Positions 25,920 to 36,661 are shown, counted from the first letter of the stretch. The stretch is 64,000 nucleotides of DNA from Robertmurraya korlensis (GCF_023715225.1 NZ_JAMBNS010000008.1:186001-250000), one strand, 5' to 3'. Program-made: numbers and translations. The notes: a model not told the origin generated them from the sequence alone.

Positions 25920-27050
25920 ATGAAGAAGTTAAAAGTTATGACAGTAGTTGGGACTCGACCAGAGATTATTAGATTGTCAGCTGTAATTAATAAATTAGAA
26001 GAGTCAAATGCGATAGAACAGATACTTGTCCATACAGGGCAAAATTATGATTATGAATTAAATGAAGTGTTTTTTAATGATTTTAAATTAAGAAAACCGG
26101 ATTACTTCCTTAATGCAGCAACTGGTACTGCAGTTGAAACTATTGGAAATATCCTCGTTAGAATAGATCCTATTATGGAACAAGTAAAACCAGATGCTTT
26201 TTTAGTCTTGGGAGATACAAATAGTTGCTTATGTGCAATTGCAGCGAAGAGAAGGCATATTCCAATTTTTCATATGGAAGCAGGAAATAGATGTTTTGAT
26301 CAAAGGGTACCAGAAGAAACAAATAGAAAGATAGTTGATCACATTGCTGATATCAATTTAACGTATAGTGATATTGCCAGAGAGTATTTGTTAAGGGAAG
26401 GATTACCTGCTGATAGAGTTATTAAAACTGGAAGCCCTATGTTTGAAGTACTCAATTCAAGAAAAGCAGATATTGAGAATTCGGATGTATTAGAAAGATT
26501 GGAACTTGCAGAAGGTAAATATTTTGTAGTTTCGGCTCACAGAGAAGAAAATATCAGTTCAGAGACTAATTTTCTTGATTTAGTTGATAGCTTAAATGCT
26601 ATTGCAGATAAATATAATTTACCTGTTATTATTAGTACGCATCCTAGAACTAGAAACATGATTAATTATAAGGGAATAGACTTTCACCCTTTAGTTAAGG
26701 CATTAAAACCGTTAGGATTTAATGATTATGTAAAACTTCAAATTAAAGCTAAAGCAGTTTTAAGCGATAGTGGAACGATAAGTGAAGAGTCTTCTATTTT
26801 AGGTTTTAGAGCCCTTAATATAAGACAAGCTCATGAGAGACCAGAGGCAATGGAAGAGGCATCAGTTATGATGGTGGGATTAAATAAAGAACGGATCCTT
26901 CAGGGGCTTAAAGTTTTAGAAAATCAAGAAGAAGGAGATTTAAGGATAGTTACAGACTATAGCATGCCTAATGTGTCAGATAAAGTATTGAGGATTATAT
27001 TGTCTTATACAGACTATATCAATAGAGTTGTTTGGGGGAGCAACTTGTGA
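25920..27050 (+). CDS. capG: UDP-HexNAc 2-epimerase CapG (FnlC/WbjD)
   Basis: Non-hydrolysing UDP-N-acetylglucosamine-2-epimerase family protein of 376 residues. It performs the last step to UDP-N-acetyl-L-fucosamine. Motifs: TVVGTRPEIIRL, HTGQNYD, VLGDTNS, HMEAGNRCFD, SAHREENI and LSDSGTISEES. The order capE-capF-capG and tight spacing (1-3 bases) support the pathway call. Confidence 0.93.
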   Translation: MKKLKVMTVVGTRPEIIRLSAVINKLEESNAIEQILVHTGQNYDYELNEVFFNDFKLRKPDYFLNAATGTAVETIGNILVRIDPIMEQVKPDAFLVLGDTNSCLCAIAAKRRHIPIFHMEAGNRCFDQRVPEETNRKIVDHIADINLTYSDIAREYLLREGLPADRVIKTGSPMFEVLNSRKADIENSDVLERLELAEGKYFVVSAHREENISSETNFLDLVDSLNAIADKYNLPVIISTHPRTRNMINYKGIDFHPLVKALKPLGFNDYVKLQIKAKAVLSDSGTISEESSILGFRALNIRQAHERPEAMEEASVMMVGLNKERILQGLKVLENQEEGDLRIVTDYSMPNVSDKVLRIILSYTDYINRVVWGSNL

Positions 27051-28252
27051 AAGTATTGCAGATAAACTCGGTATCTGGAGTTGGGAGTACCGGGAGAATT
27101 ACATCAGACATTCACAATATACTAGTTGATCACGGTCATGAAAGCTATATAGCATATGGTAGAAAATCTACCGAAAATATTGATAATCTAATTAAAATAG
27201 GTAGTAGATATGAAAATTATTTACATGTAGCCTCAACAAGGGTATTTGATAATCATGGGTTTGGGTCAAGTAAGGCTACGCGAGAATTTATTAAAAGTAT
27301 TGAGAATATAAATCCTGATCTAATCCATTTGCATAACATTCACGGCTATTATATTAATGTTAAAATTTTATTTAACTATTTAAAAAAAGCAAACAAACGA
27401 GTAATTTGGACACTTCATGATTGTTGGCCTTTTACAGGTCATTGTGCATATTTTGACTTTATAGGATGCGATAAATGGAAAACTCAGTGTAATAGTTGTC
27501 CAGAAAAAAATTCTTATCCTTCTAGTTTATTTTTAGATAATTCAAAACGCAATTATTTAAATAAGAAAGAAATTTTTACAGGGGTAAAAGATTTAACAAT
27601 AGTTACACCGTCAAAATGGTTAGCGAGTTTGGTTAAAGAATCTCTTTTGGGTCAATATCCAATAAAAGTAATTAATAATGGAATCGACACTGAAACATTT
27701 AAGGTAGAAAAAAGTGATTTTAGAAAGAAGTTTAACATAGAAGATAAATATGTAATTTTAGGAGTAGCAAGTGCTTGGGATAGAAGAAAAGGGCTGCGCT
27801 ATTTTTATGAATTATCAAATAACCTTAAAAAAGATGAAGTAATAGTTCTAGTAGGACTAACAGAAAAGCAAATAGAGGGACTCCCTAAAAATATTATTGG
27901 GATATCAAGAACTAATAATGTTAAAGAATTGGTTCAAATTTACTCTGCATCTGATGTATTTGTTAATCCTACATTAGAGGACAATTTTCCAACAACAAAT
28001 CTAGAGGCATTGGCATGTGGTATTCCAGTCATTACCTTTAATACAGGTGGAAGTGTTGAAAGTATTGACACTGATACAGGAATAATAACTGAAAAGGGAG
28101 ATGTAAGAAAATTAGAGAATGGGATACAAAAAATAAAAAAAGTAGGAAAAGAGTTTTATTCAGATAGCTGCATGAAAAGAGCCAAAGAATTTTTTAATAA
28201 AAATGATCGTTATCTGGAATATATGAAACTATACAAAGAGTTAGTAGATTAA
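27047..28252 (+). CDS. GT4 glycosyltransferase with Cys cluster
   Basis: Protein of 401 residues. The GTG overlaps the capG stop (GTGA) with GGGGGAG upstream. It has the GT4 features INSVSGVGSTGRI at the N-terminus, HLHNIHGYYIN and TLHDCWPFTGHCAYF. A Cys-rich loop (CDKW..QCNSCP) probably binds a metal or is structural. The donor site has PTLEDNFPTTNLEALACG. The Cys-loop subgroup is common in capsule clusters. Sugar unknown. Confidence 0.85.
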   Translation: MKVLQINSVSGVGSTGRITSDIHNILVDHGHESYIAYGRKSTENIDNLIKIGSRYENYLHVASTRVFDNHGFGSSKATREFIKSIENINPDLIHLHNIHGYYINVKILFNYLKKANKRVIWTLHDCWPFTGHCAYFDFIGCDKWKTQCNSCPEKNSYPSSLFLDNSKRNYLNKKEIFTGVKDLTIVTPSKWLASLVKESLLGQYPIKVINNGIDTETFKVEKSDFRKKFNIEDKYVILGVASAWDRRKGLRYFYELSNNLKKDEVIVLVGLTEKQIEGLPKNIIGISRTNNVKELVQIYSASDVFVNPTLEDNFPTTNLEALACGIPVITFNTGGSVESIDTDTGIITEKGDVRKLENGIQKIKKVGKEFYSDSCMKRAKEFFNKNDRYLEYMKLYKELVD

Positions 28253-28290
28253 ATACACCCATCATTTTGCTTGGAAGTAGGAACAGTTAA

Positions 28291-29505
28291 ATGAAAATTT
28301 TGCATATTCAACAATATTATAATGAAAAAATGGGCTACCAAGAAAATATCCTACCATATTATCAAAAGAAACTAGGACATGAAGTAGTTTTAATTACATC
28401 TACAAGGTCCGATGGTTTTAATAATGACAGTCGAGTAAAAAAAGAAGCGGAATTTGAAGAAAATGGTTTTATAGTTAAAAGGAAAAAAATAAAAGGTGAA
28501 TTTAAGAGAAGATTTGTTATTTTTGATGATCTATATAAAATTTTAGACGATGAAAAGCCAGATTATATCTTTCACCATTCAGTCACCTCACCTTCAATAA
28601 AAACTGTGAGTAGATATAAACAAAATAACCCACATGTATTTATCGCAGTTGATAATCATGCAGATCTAAATATTTCAGGTAGAAATAAATTATGGAAGTT
28701 GTTTTACTATAATTTATTTTGGAAGTACATTATTTCTAAACATGATAAGTTTATAGATATCTATTTTGGAGTAACACCTTCACGGTGCTTATTTTTAGAA
28801 GAAGAACTAGGAGTTAGAGTTGATAAAATTAAACTGTTACCTATAGGAGCAGACGTGGATAATGCAGACGTGACAATAACTAAAGAAAAGCTTCTGGAAA
28901 AATATGATATCGATAAAAATTGTATAATTGTAACACATGGTGGGAAAATCACACCTGAAAAGCAAATTGATCGAATTATTTTAGCTTTTAAAAGAGTTAA
29001 TAATCCAAATATTAGACTGGTTTTATTTGGCGATATACAAGATAAAAAGGTAGAAACTTTGATAAAAACGGACAGTCGAATACAATTCATTGGTTGGTTA
29101 GATAGGAAAGACACTCTAGCATTGTTAAAACATAGTGATATTGGTATTTGGAATACGCAGCATACAACTCTTTTAGAAGATTGTGTTGCTGTAGGTCTAC
29201 CATTGTTATTAAGATACTATGGAAGCACAAGTCATTTAATTGATAGAACTGGCCTATTTTTATATGAGGGTTCAATAAGGGAGATATATGAGAAACTGCT
29301 TATTCTCATTGAAAATAAGCATCTGTTAGAAAAGTTTAAGCAAAATGCATTTAATCTTTGTAATTTACTATCGTATGAAAATATTGCATTTGAAAGTATA
29401 GAATATACTAAAGACTTACGAGCTAAAGAAACACATAAGAAGTTTATGTCAGTTGAATACTCGGATGATAACTATTTGAATTTTAGAGTAATTAATAGAA
29501 TGTAA
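28291..29505 (+). CDS. GT4-like glycosyltransferase
   Basis: Protein of 404 residues that begins MKILHIQQYYNEKMGYQ. It shows THGGKITPEKQIDRII and a degenerate donor-site region (NTQHTTLLEDCVAVGLP) instead of the usual E-x7-E. Very AT-rich coding, as in the next genes. A weak ribosome site (GGAAGTAGGA) precedes the ATG. Donor and acceptor unknown. Confidence 0.78.
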   Translation: MKILHIQQYYNEKMGYQENILPYYQKKLGHEVVLITSTRSDGFNNDSRVKKEAEFEENGFIVKRKKIKGEFKRRFVIFDDLYKILDDEKPDYIFHHSVTSPSIKTVSRYKQNNPHVFIAVDNHADLNISGRNKLWKLFYYNLFWKYIISKHDKFIDIYFGVTPSRCLFLEEELGVRVDKIKLLPIGADVDNADVTITKEKLLEKYDIDKNCIIVTHGGKITPEKQIDRIILAFKRVNNPNIRLVLFGDIQDKKVETLIKTDSRIQFIGWLDRKDTLALLKHSDIGIWNTQHTTLLEDCVAVGLPLLLRYYGSTSHLIDRTGLFLYEGSIREIYEKLLILIENKHLLEKFKQNAFNLCNLLSYENIAFESIEYTKDLRAKETHKKFMSVEYSDDNYLNFRVINRM

Positions 29506-29531
29506 ATAAATAGGTGTTATATTATTAAATT

Positions 29532-30320
29532 ACAATAGTACGAATCGGATATGTAGGTTTGTCAAATGTTGTTTTACTAGTTCCGCATAATGAATTTATA
29601 GCTATAGATGTTAAGAGGTCTCCTATTTATAGATGCAGAAATTGAGGAGTATTTGCTAACAAAGAGTTAAACTAAATACCAATAACTGATTCACAAAAGG
29701 CGTTTAAGGATGCGGAATAAATTCTAATGGCTACTCCAACTGATTATTATCAGTTGGATAATAATTCCAGTACAAAAGCTATTGAAAGTATACTAGTTAA
29801 TATATTATCTCTATACCCAGATGTAATAAAGATAATTAAGTCAACTGTTCCAGTAGGGTACAGAGAAAAAGTTAAAGAAAAATTTATTACAAGTAATATT
29901 ATTTTCTCCAAAAATCTTTAGGAAAGGGAAAGCCTAGTATGATAACCTTTACCCACCTAGAATAACTCTAGGAGAGCAATCAGATAGAGCTAAGAGATTT
30001 CCTAACTTATTAGTAGAGGTAGCCTTTGCTAATACTTATTTAGCAAAGAGAGGAGCTTTTTAATAAACTGATACTTATTCTAAGCTAAGAGGGTTAGTGC
30101 TAAGTCTCAGAATTGAAATTATTATATTTTTATAATCCTTCTTTTGGATATGGTGTTACTACCTACCTAAAGATACAAAGCGATTAATTGCAAACTATAA
30201 CGATGCTCTAAACAACATAATTGCAGTTGTAGAAGATGCTAACAGAACTAGAATGGAACCCTTTTGCCTTAAATCTCTTTATAAAACTTTGTACTGAAGA
30301 ATACCTAAGATTATCAGATT
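29532..30320 (+). pseudogene. Decayed UDP-glucose/UDP-HexNAc 6-dehydrogenase (ugd-like)
   Basis: Across all three frames the stretch keeps recognisable pieces of a nucleotide-sugar dehydrogenase. In order these are RIGYVGLSNVVLL, an ITDSQKAFKDA segment, MATPTDYYQLDNNSSTKAI, IKSTVPVGYREKVKEKF (about 29838-29888), GEQSDRAKRF, ANTYLAKRGAF, and LPKDTKRLIANYNDALNNII then VEDANRTR (to about 30255). Frameshifts, stop codons and internal deletions separate them. A former uronic-acid step has therefore been lost. Sequence from 30320 to 30645 holds further degenerate tail and the promoter side of the next gene. Confidence 0.85.
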
Positions 30321-30645
30321 TCTTTCCAATAGTTAACCTGTATATACAAGTGTTTTGGCTTCTTAAATATAATCATTTCAGCGTTATAACCAAATCCCGA
30401 ATCTAATTCATTTAATAACTTTAGGGAATTAAGGACCTTTAAGAATCAAGGAAAATGAGTGATTTTTTTGTAGTAAATAAAATATCTAATTATGTTAAAG
30501 ATATTTTGAAAAGGTTATACAAGAGATATATTTAGTGGGGAATAATTCATAATGTTATATCAATAGATTTGCTACATTGTAATAGTTTTCCACAAACTAA
30601 GAGATACATTTAATCGTAACAGTAGATAATTAGAGGATGATTTAT

Positions 30646-31845
30646 ATGACCCGTGATTATAAATTAAGTAGAAATGAACAAACTAAAAGAATATTAATGG
30701 TGCTTCTTGCTAGTCTAACTATAATTCAACAAATGCCGGTATTAAGGGAAATGTTTTATTCGGAAATAAGAGTGGTCTTATATATAACCTTTGGATTTTT
30801 TAGTTTTATTTCTCTTTTTTCGATTAACCGCTTTTTAAATCTCCGGGTTGTTCAGTTTTTTATAATAACCATTTTATACAGCTTTTTGCTTTTTTTAGCT
30901 TTAATTATCTCTCGGAATATTAATATGATTATGTTTGAATATATAATTCCGTTCGGGATACTACTTTGCTCATTAAATACAAAATTTAATAGTAGGCAAT
31001 TAAGTAAATTCTTAATTTGGTATATCATATTAGCTGCAATCTTAGGGGTTACTTCTATATTTTATTACAATGGGGGCTACCAGATTTCTGCTAGGTATAT
31101 GATACCAAGTAAAAATCAAATAGGGCCTATATTCGGTATTTCTTCAATTATTATGGGTATATGGATACTAAACAAAAGAATATTGGATTTTAAGTATAGT
31201 TATTTATTGTTGAAGATTGGTTTGTTTGTTGTATTATTATCGACAATTTTAGTAGTTAGGAATAGAGCAAGTATTGTAGCTATTGTAATTACACTATTAT
31301 TATTTCTTATTAGTGAGTATAAAATAAAAAGAACATTAAAGAACTTAATAATCTTTCAATCATTTTTGATTGGAATGATCCTACTAATTACATTTGGTGC
31401 ATTTGACAGTATAATAGAAGCTTTTTGGAAATCTATGACTCTTAACTATGATATTTCTAATATTAATTCACTTAGTGCTCAGAGAACAGAAGTTTATAAG
31501 CAAGCTTATAGTTTTGCTCTCAATAATCCTATTCTAGGAGAAATAGGAGGAACGGAATTTACCTACTATACTCCACACAATTTCATTCTAAATAAATGGG
31601 TTGAATATGGAATTTTTGGTTCGTTACCTTTTATTTTTTTGTATCTATACCTTTGGTATTTTACTCTAAAATCTATTTTTTCTTTTAAAGAAAGAGTGAG
31701 ATTTTCTCTTCCACTATGGGTAATTCTAGTTTCTTTAATTGTCAGCCTTTTTGAGTATACTTATCCATTTGGACCTGGGGTAAGTCAACTTATGGTTTGG
31801 TTTTTATTAGGACAGTATTTTAAGAGTGAATATGAGGATTATTAA
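30646..31845 (+). CDS. Wzy-like polysaccharide polymerase (O-antigen ligase/polymerase family)
   Basis: Integral membrane protein of 399 residues with about ten to twelve transmembrane segments. A large loop before the last helices contains AQRTEVYKQAYSFALNNP and PHNFILNKWVEYGIFG, the Wzy_C-type signature. It polymerises lipid-linked repeat units on the outer face. The second ATG is taken as start because AGAGG is properly spaced from it. Confidence 0.82.
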   Translation: MTRDYKLSRNEQTKRILMVLLASLTIIQQMPVLREMFYSEIRVVLYITFGFFSFISLFSINRFLNLRVVQFFIITILYSFLLFLALIISRNINMIMFEYIIPFGILLCSLNTKFNSRQLSKFLIWYIILAAILGVTSIFYYNGGYQISARYMIPSKNQIGPIFGISSIIMGIWILNKRILDFKYSYLLLKIGLFVVLLSTILVVRNRASIVAIVITLLLFLISEYKIKRTLKNLIIFQSFLIGMILLITFGAFDSIIEAFWKSMTLNYDISNINSLSAQRTEVYKQAYSFALNNPILGEIGGTEFTYYTPHNFILNKWVEYGIFGSLPFIFLYLYLWYFTLKSIFSFKERVRFSLPLWVILVSLIVSLFEYTYPFGPGVSQLMVWFLLGQYFKSEYEDY

Positions 31846-31902
31846 AATCTGTTTGATTACTTTGATTTTATTTATGATAAACCCCTGAAAATGGAGGGAA
31901 CA

Positions 31903-32817
31903 ATGAAAGTTGCATATTTAATTTTATGTCATAATGATGAAGAGCACATATCAAGATTAGTCAAAAAAATTACAGAATTTGAGTTTTTTGATGTTTATAT
32001 ACATGTTGATTTAAAGGTTGATATTTCAAACTTTAAACAAAAAGTTGGAGATAACAAATCAGTTACATTTGTAGAAGAGAGATACGAGGTAAGTTGGGGA
32101 GGATATAGTGCTGTTAAAGCAACAATGTCCCTTATTAATTCAGCTAATCAGAGGTATGATTATGATAGATATGTATTGTTGCAAGGGCTAGATTATCCAC
32201 TTAAAACTAATAAAGAAATCTATAACTTTTTTATGGAAAATAAAAATAAAGAGTTTATTAGGGGGTGTAATATAAGTAAGTCCACTGATAAGTATTTTTA
32301 TAGTAGATGCAAGTATTACTTGTTTTATGAGAAAATAAATCCAATTAAAAAAGTAATTAATAAATTAAATTATATGGTTGATTTAAAAGTTAGAAGTGGA
32401 TATATAAAGGATGGTAGAATTTTTGACGTCTATTGGGGAAGTGCTCAATGGGCGCTAACAAGTGAATGTATAAAGTATATAATTAAATTTCACAATGAAA
32501 ATAAAAAATTCAATAGATATTTTAAACATTCTTTTCCAGTAGATGAGTTATACTTTACTACTATAGTTTTTAATTCTAAGTTCAGTACTTCTACATCCAT
32601 GGGAGGACCAGAAAACGAGAAAAGAGGGTTGGTTAACTGGAGAAACATACATTACTTTGAATACCCCAAAAATATAAAAATTTTCTCTGAATATGACTTT
32701 CAAACCTTAATGGAGCGAGATGAATTATTTTGTAGAAAGGTTAATTCGATAATATCTAGAGATTTACTTGAAAAAATTGATAAGGTGCACCAAAACAAAA
32801 ATGATAATTATTTCTAA
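31903..32817 (+). CDS. GT14-family glycosyltransferase (core-2/I-branching-like)
   Basis: Protein of 304 residues beginning MKVAYLILCHNDEEHISRL. Family blocks are YIHVDLK, WGGYSAVKATM, LLQGLDYPLKT, YWGSAQWALTSE, FPVDELYFTTIV and NWRNIHYFEYP. Eukaryotic GT14 enzymes form beta-1,6-GlcNAc branches; bacterial members may add HexNAc or xylose. It starts after GGAGGG; an ATG four codons earlier contains that site. Confidence 0.88.
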   Translation: MKVAYLILCHNDEEHISRLVKKITEFEFFDVYIHVDLKVDISNFKQKVGDNKSVTFVEERYEVSWGGYSAVKATMSLINSANQRYDYDRYVLLQGLDYPLKTNKEIYNFFMENKNKEFIRGCNISKSTDKYFYSRCKYYLFYEKINPIKKVINKLNYMVDLKVRSGYIKDGRIFDVYWGSAQWALTSECIKYIIKFHNENKKFNRYFKHSFPVDELYFTTIVFNSKFSTSTSMGGPENEKRGLVNWRNIHYFEYPKNIKIFSEYDFQTLMERDELFCRKVNSIISRDLLEKIDKVHQNKNDNYF

Positions 32818-32898
32818 TTGCTTATATCATAGAAATTTAAAGGTGAGTATAAAAGTAGATAACTTAAATTAAATAATAGATAAATTTAAGGAGTAAAT

Positions 32899-34098
32899 AT
32901 GAATATAGCAATTATAACACCTGGGTTTCTTCCAGTCCCAGCCGTTCATGGTGGAGCAATTGAAACATTAATAACAAATTTAATTGACCAAAATGAAGAA
33001 TTAGGGATTAATAAATTTGATATATATACAATAGCAACAGATAACTTGACAAACATTAAATATAAGCACACTAATGTGATACAGGTACCTGTATCAAAGT
33101 TAGCAAAGATACGCCGAAGAGTTCAATATATCTTTGCGAAGGTATTACTAAGAAAAAACGAGTATCATATTGTTTTTGGTGATATCTTAATTAATAAATA
33201 TTTAAAGTCGGGATACGACCTAGTTATTATAGAAAATAATATGACTCTTTATGCTGATATTTACAAAAGAACTAATTATAAAAATAATTTAATTTTTCAT
33301 TTGCATAATGATATAGGTAGTAATTCGAAGCCAGAGCATCTAGTAAAATTAATTGCTAATACTGCTGTAAAAATAATTACAGTAAGCGATTATTTAAAAG
33401 ATAGAGTGAATAGTGTGTATGTGAATAACATAACAAATGTATTGTATAATAGTATTGATTTAAAGCTTTATGATCTTAATAGATTAACAAAAACAGAAGT
33501 ATTAAAGAGAAAATATAATATTAATAGTAAAGATAAAATTATTATGTACTCAGGGAGAATTTCAGCCGATAAAGGAGTTAAGGAGCTTATTTTAGCATTT
33601 AAAAAAATAGAATATATTAATAATGCAAAGATAATGATAGTTGGTAGTCCGTGGTCTACATTAAAAACTAGTGATTCATATCTAGATGAAATTAAGACTC
33701 TGTCAAGCTCTTTAATAAACAGAATAATTTTTACCGGATATATACATCCTGAATATATGCCTGAGGTCTATGCTCTGGCAGATGTTGTAGTAATCCCTTC
33801 ATTGGTTCAAGAGGCTTTTTGTATGGTAGGATTAGAAGCTATGGCAATGAAAGTCCCATTAATTGCAACTAATTCTGGAGGGCTACTAGAAGTTGTTGAT
33901 AAAGAGTGTGCAGTAATTGTTGAAAAACAAGAAAATATTGTAGAAAACCTTGCTAAAGCAATGGAACTACTTCTTATGAATGACGAATTAAGAGTAAAGA
34001 TGGGAAACAGTGGTTATGATAGAGTCAATACTCTTGAAAAATTTAATAAAGAAAATTATTATCAAGAATTTTTAAGGATAATTTCTAATTCAAATTAA
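32899..34098 (+). CDS. GT4 glycosyltransferase
   Basis: Protein of 399 residues. The N-terminal glycine-rich loop is VHGGAIETLI. YSGRISADKGVKEL starts the donor domain, and the E-x7-E motif is EAFCMVGLE. Typical retaining GT-B enzyme of polysaccharide clusters. The ATG follows AAGGAG. Sugar not predictable. Confidence 0.88.
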   Translation: MNIAIITPGFLPVPAVHGGAIETLITNLIDQNEELGINKFDIYTIATDNLTNIKYKHTNVIQVPVSKLAKIRRRVQYIFAKVLLRKNEYHIVFGDILINKYLKSGYDLVIIENNMTLYADIYKRTNYKNNLIFHLHNDIGSNSKPEHLVKLIANTAVKIITVSDYLKDRVNSVYVNNITNVLYNSIDLKLYDLNRLTKTEVLKRKYNINSKDKIIMYSGRISADKGVKELILAFKKIEYINNAKIMIVGSPWSTLKTSDSYLDEIKTLSSSLINRIIFTGYIHPEYMPEVYALADVVVIPSLVQEAFCMVGLEAMAMKVPLIATNSGGLLEVVDKECAVIVEKQENIVENLAKAMELLLMNDELRVKMGNSGYDRVNTLEKFNKENYYQEFLRIISNSN

Positions 34099-34155
34099 TA
34101 ATTGGTAATGCCAATTTATTCAATGTTAATCAATACAAAGATTGAGGTGTGAAGT

Positions 34156-35031
34156 TTGAATATTGCTTTTGTCATATTACATTATCAAACTATAGATATT
34201 ACTCTAGATTGTGTAAGTTCTATTTACAAAAATATTGATAAAAATCAATTCAAAGTTGTTATAGTGGATAATGGCTCTCCTAATAGAAGCGGGCAAATCT
34301 TAATAGAGCATTATAAAGAGGATAAAAATGTAGTAGTATTGCAAAGTGAACAGAATTTAGGATTTGCAAGAGGTTTAAATACTGGAATATCCTTTGCTAA
34401 GAATAATTTCCAATGTGATTTTATAGTCTTACTGAATAACGATACAGAAATAATTAGTTCCAATTGGGTAGAAGTTATAAACGAAAAATTTATTCAATAT
34501 AATTTCCATGTACTAGGGCCAGATATAGTATCAATAGATGGAAAGCACCATGCTAACCCTATGAAACATAAAATAAAAGGAGTAAAAGACTTAATTAGAA
34601 TAATATTTATCCAGTTGAAAGATTTATTTAAATGTTATTTTTATATTGATTTTCTTTTAAAAAGGTTATTGTCAAATAGACAGAAGAAAGTTAAGGATAA
34701 TAAAGCTGGGAATAAAGATTTATTAAATGTGCAATTACAAGGCAGTTGTTTTATTCTATCAAAATCATATTTTAATAATTATGAGGGGCTATATAATAAA
34801 ACATTTCTTTACTTCGAGGAAGATATTTTAAAATATATAGCAGATCGTGATAATTTACTGTTAATGTATACACCAGAAATCACACTTCTTCATAAAGAAG
34901 GTATATCCACAATGGCATACAATAAGACAAGGCGTAGAAAAGATATTTTTTCAATAAAACATAGTTTAAAATCATCACTTGTATTTTTAAAATTAATGTT
35001 AAAGGATCGACAACCCTCAAGAAGTATTTAA
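34156..35031 (+). CDS. GT2 glycosyltransferase
   Basis: GT-A fold enzyme of 291 residues. The nucleotide region is VVIVDNGSPNRSG, NLGFARGLNTGI follows, and the metal motif is LLNNDTEI. A later YFEEDILKYIADRDN matches the acceptor-side ED motif. It resembles rhamnosyl- or galactofuranosyl-transferases. It starts with TTG after GAGGTGTG. Confidence 0.85.
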   Translation: MNIAFVILHYQTIDITLDCVSSIYKNIDKNQFKVVIVDNGSPNRSGQILIEHYKEDKNVVVLQSEQNLGFARGLNTGISFAKNNFQCDFIVLLNNDTEIISSNWVEVINEKFIQYNFHVLGPDIVSIDGKHHANPMKHKIKGVKDLIRIIFIQLKDLFKCYFYIDFLLKRLLSNRQKKVKDNKAGNKDLLNVQLQGSCFILSKSYFNNYEGLYNKTFLYFEEDILKYIADRDNLLLMYTPEITLLHKEGISTMAYNKTRRRKDIFSIKHSLKSSLVFLKLMLKDRQPSRSI

Positions 35032-35074
35032 AATTTAATTATATTATTCAGTAGTATGGAGAATCATAAATATT

Positions 35075-36541
35075 ATGACTATAAATAAATCAGTAAAGGG
35101 AAATTTCATTTGGAATTTAGCAAGAATATTACTTACTATTATATTTCCCTTAATATCCTTTCCGTATGTTTCAAGAATATTGGGTACTGACGGATTAGGA
35201 AAGGTAAACTATATATCGTCTGTCAGTGCCTTTTTTGTTATGTTTGCTCTTCTTGGTATTCCCACTTATGCTATTAGAGAAGGCGCAAAAATAAGAGACG
35301 AGAAAGAGAAATTAGGAAAGTTTGCTACAGAAATTTTATTAATTGGGATAATATCATCAACAATTGCACTTATAGCCTATATAAGTCTTTTTTATTTCCC
35401 TGAATTCACCAACTATAGAGAATTATTAATTGTTTTCGGTTTCTCAATTCCGTTTAGTATAATAGGGGTATCATGGCTATATCAAATTGTAGAAGATTAC
35501 AAACGTATAACATTACAATCAATAATATTTCAAGTATTATCTTTAATCATGTTATTTATCTTCGTGAGGGATAGAGGAGATTTTATTCAATACGGACTAA
35601 TAACTGTTTTTTCAAGTGTAGGCTCTAATATTTTGTATTTAATACATGCTCGTAAATATGTAAAGTTTTTTGGCTACAAAAAATACAATTTTAAAAGACA
35701 CTTAAAGCCAATATTAATTATTTTCGGAATGAGTGTCGCATCGAGTATGTACTTAAACTTTGATATAACTATGCTAGGCTTTATGAAAGACGAGACAAGT
35801 GTGGGACTTTATTCAGCTGCAGTAAAAATAAATAGATTAGTAATAGTCTTAATTTCTTCATTAAGTACCGTCATTCTTGCAAGATTAACCTATTATATAC
35901 AAAATAATAATAAGGATGGTTTTGAAAAACTATTATATAAGACTAGTAACTTTATTTTATTGTTAGCAATACCAGCAACATTTGGTTTATATTTATTAAG
36001 TGAACCATTAATTCTAATGTTTAGCGGAAATGAATTTAAAGATGCTAGTTTAACTATGAAAATCTTAAGCGTAAATGTTTTATTTGCACCATTAAATGGT
36101 TTAATTGCCTATCAAGTTTTTATGCCTCACAATAAGGAGAAATTTTCATTATATGCAGTTTTAGTAGGATGTGTGATTAACTTAATATTAAATGTAATTG
36201 TGATACCAGTATATGCCCAAAATGGTGCAGCGCTTACTACAGTATTAGCAGAAATAAGTGTATTCATTATGGGATTATATTTAGGGAGAAAATTAATTAA
36301 TATTAGAAGATTATTTAATGGAATTCAACAGTTTTTATTATCAAGTTTAAGTATAATCTTTATTTATACTATGGTTATACTTATAACTGACAACATTTTT
36401 TTGCATGTTATCCTAACTACAATATTTGGTTGTGCTATATATCTAACAACTTTGAAATTATTTAAGAATGAACTCGTACTTGAATTATTTCAAATAATCT
36501 ATAGGTTATTCATGAAAAAAAGTAAACAACGGATATATTGA
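35075..36541 (+). CDS. Wzx-type oligosaccharide flippase
   Basis: Membrane protein of 488 residues with about 12-14 transmembrane helices, of the MOP superfamily. Family-typical features are the N-terminal NFIWNLARILLTIIFPLISF and SRILGTDGLGKVNY, and the central MSVASSMYLNFDITMLGF. It flips undecaprenyl-linked repeat units for the Wzy-like polymerase. It is the last gene of the locus, 120 bases before a long terminator. Confidence 0.9.
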   Translation: MTINKSVKGNFIWNLARILLTIIFPLISFPYVSRILGTDGLGKVNYISSVSAFFVMFALLGIPTYAIREGAKIRDEKEKLGKFATEILLIGIISSTIALIAYISLFYFPEFTNYRELLIVFGFSIPFSIIGVSWLYQIVEDYKRITLQSIIFQVLSLIMLFIFVRDRGDFIQYGLITVFSSVGSNILYLIHARKYVKFFGYKKYNFKRHLKPILIIFGMSVASSMYLNFDITMLGFMKDETSVGLYSAAVKINRLVIVLISSLSTVILARLTYYIQNNNKDGFEKLLYKTSNFILLLAIPATFGLYLLSEPLILMFSGNEFKDASLTMKILSVNVLFAPLNGLIAYQVFMPHNKEKFSLYAVLVGCVINLILNVIVIPVYAQNGAALTTVLAEISVFIMGLYLGRKLINIRRLFNGIQQFLLSSLSIIFIYTMVILITDNIFLHVILTTIFGCAIYLTTLKLFKNELVLELFQIIYRLFMKKSKQRIY

Positions 36542-36661
36542 ATTTATAAAAAAATTTAAAAGTGTCGCATCTGATTAAATGTTGGGTCAACCCTAACTAA
36601 TTAACCTAATGGTGTTTCGGAAAGTATGTGTCTTTATACAATAATATAGTTGTTTTTATTG

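Noticed and set aside
29727-29921. 64-codon gene after the glycosyltransferase
   Set aside because: It is one surviving frame of the decayed ugd-like gene.
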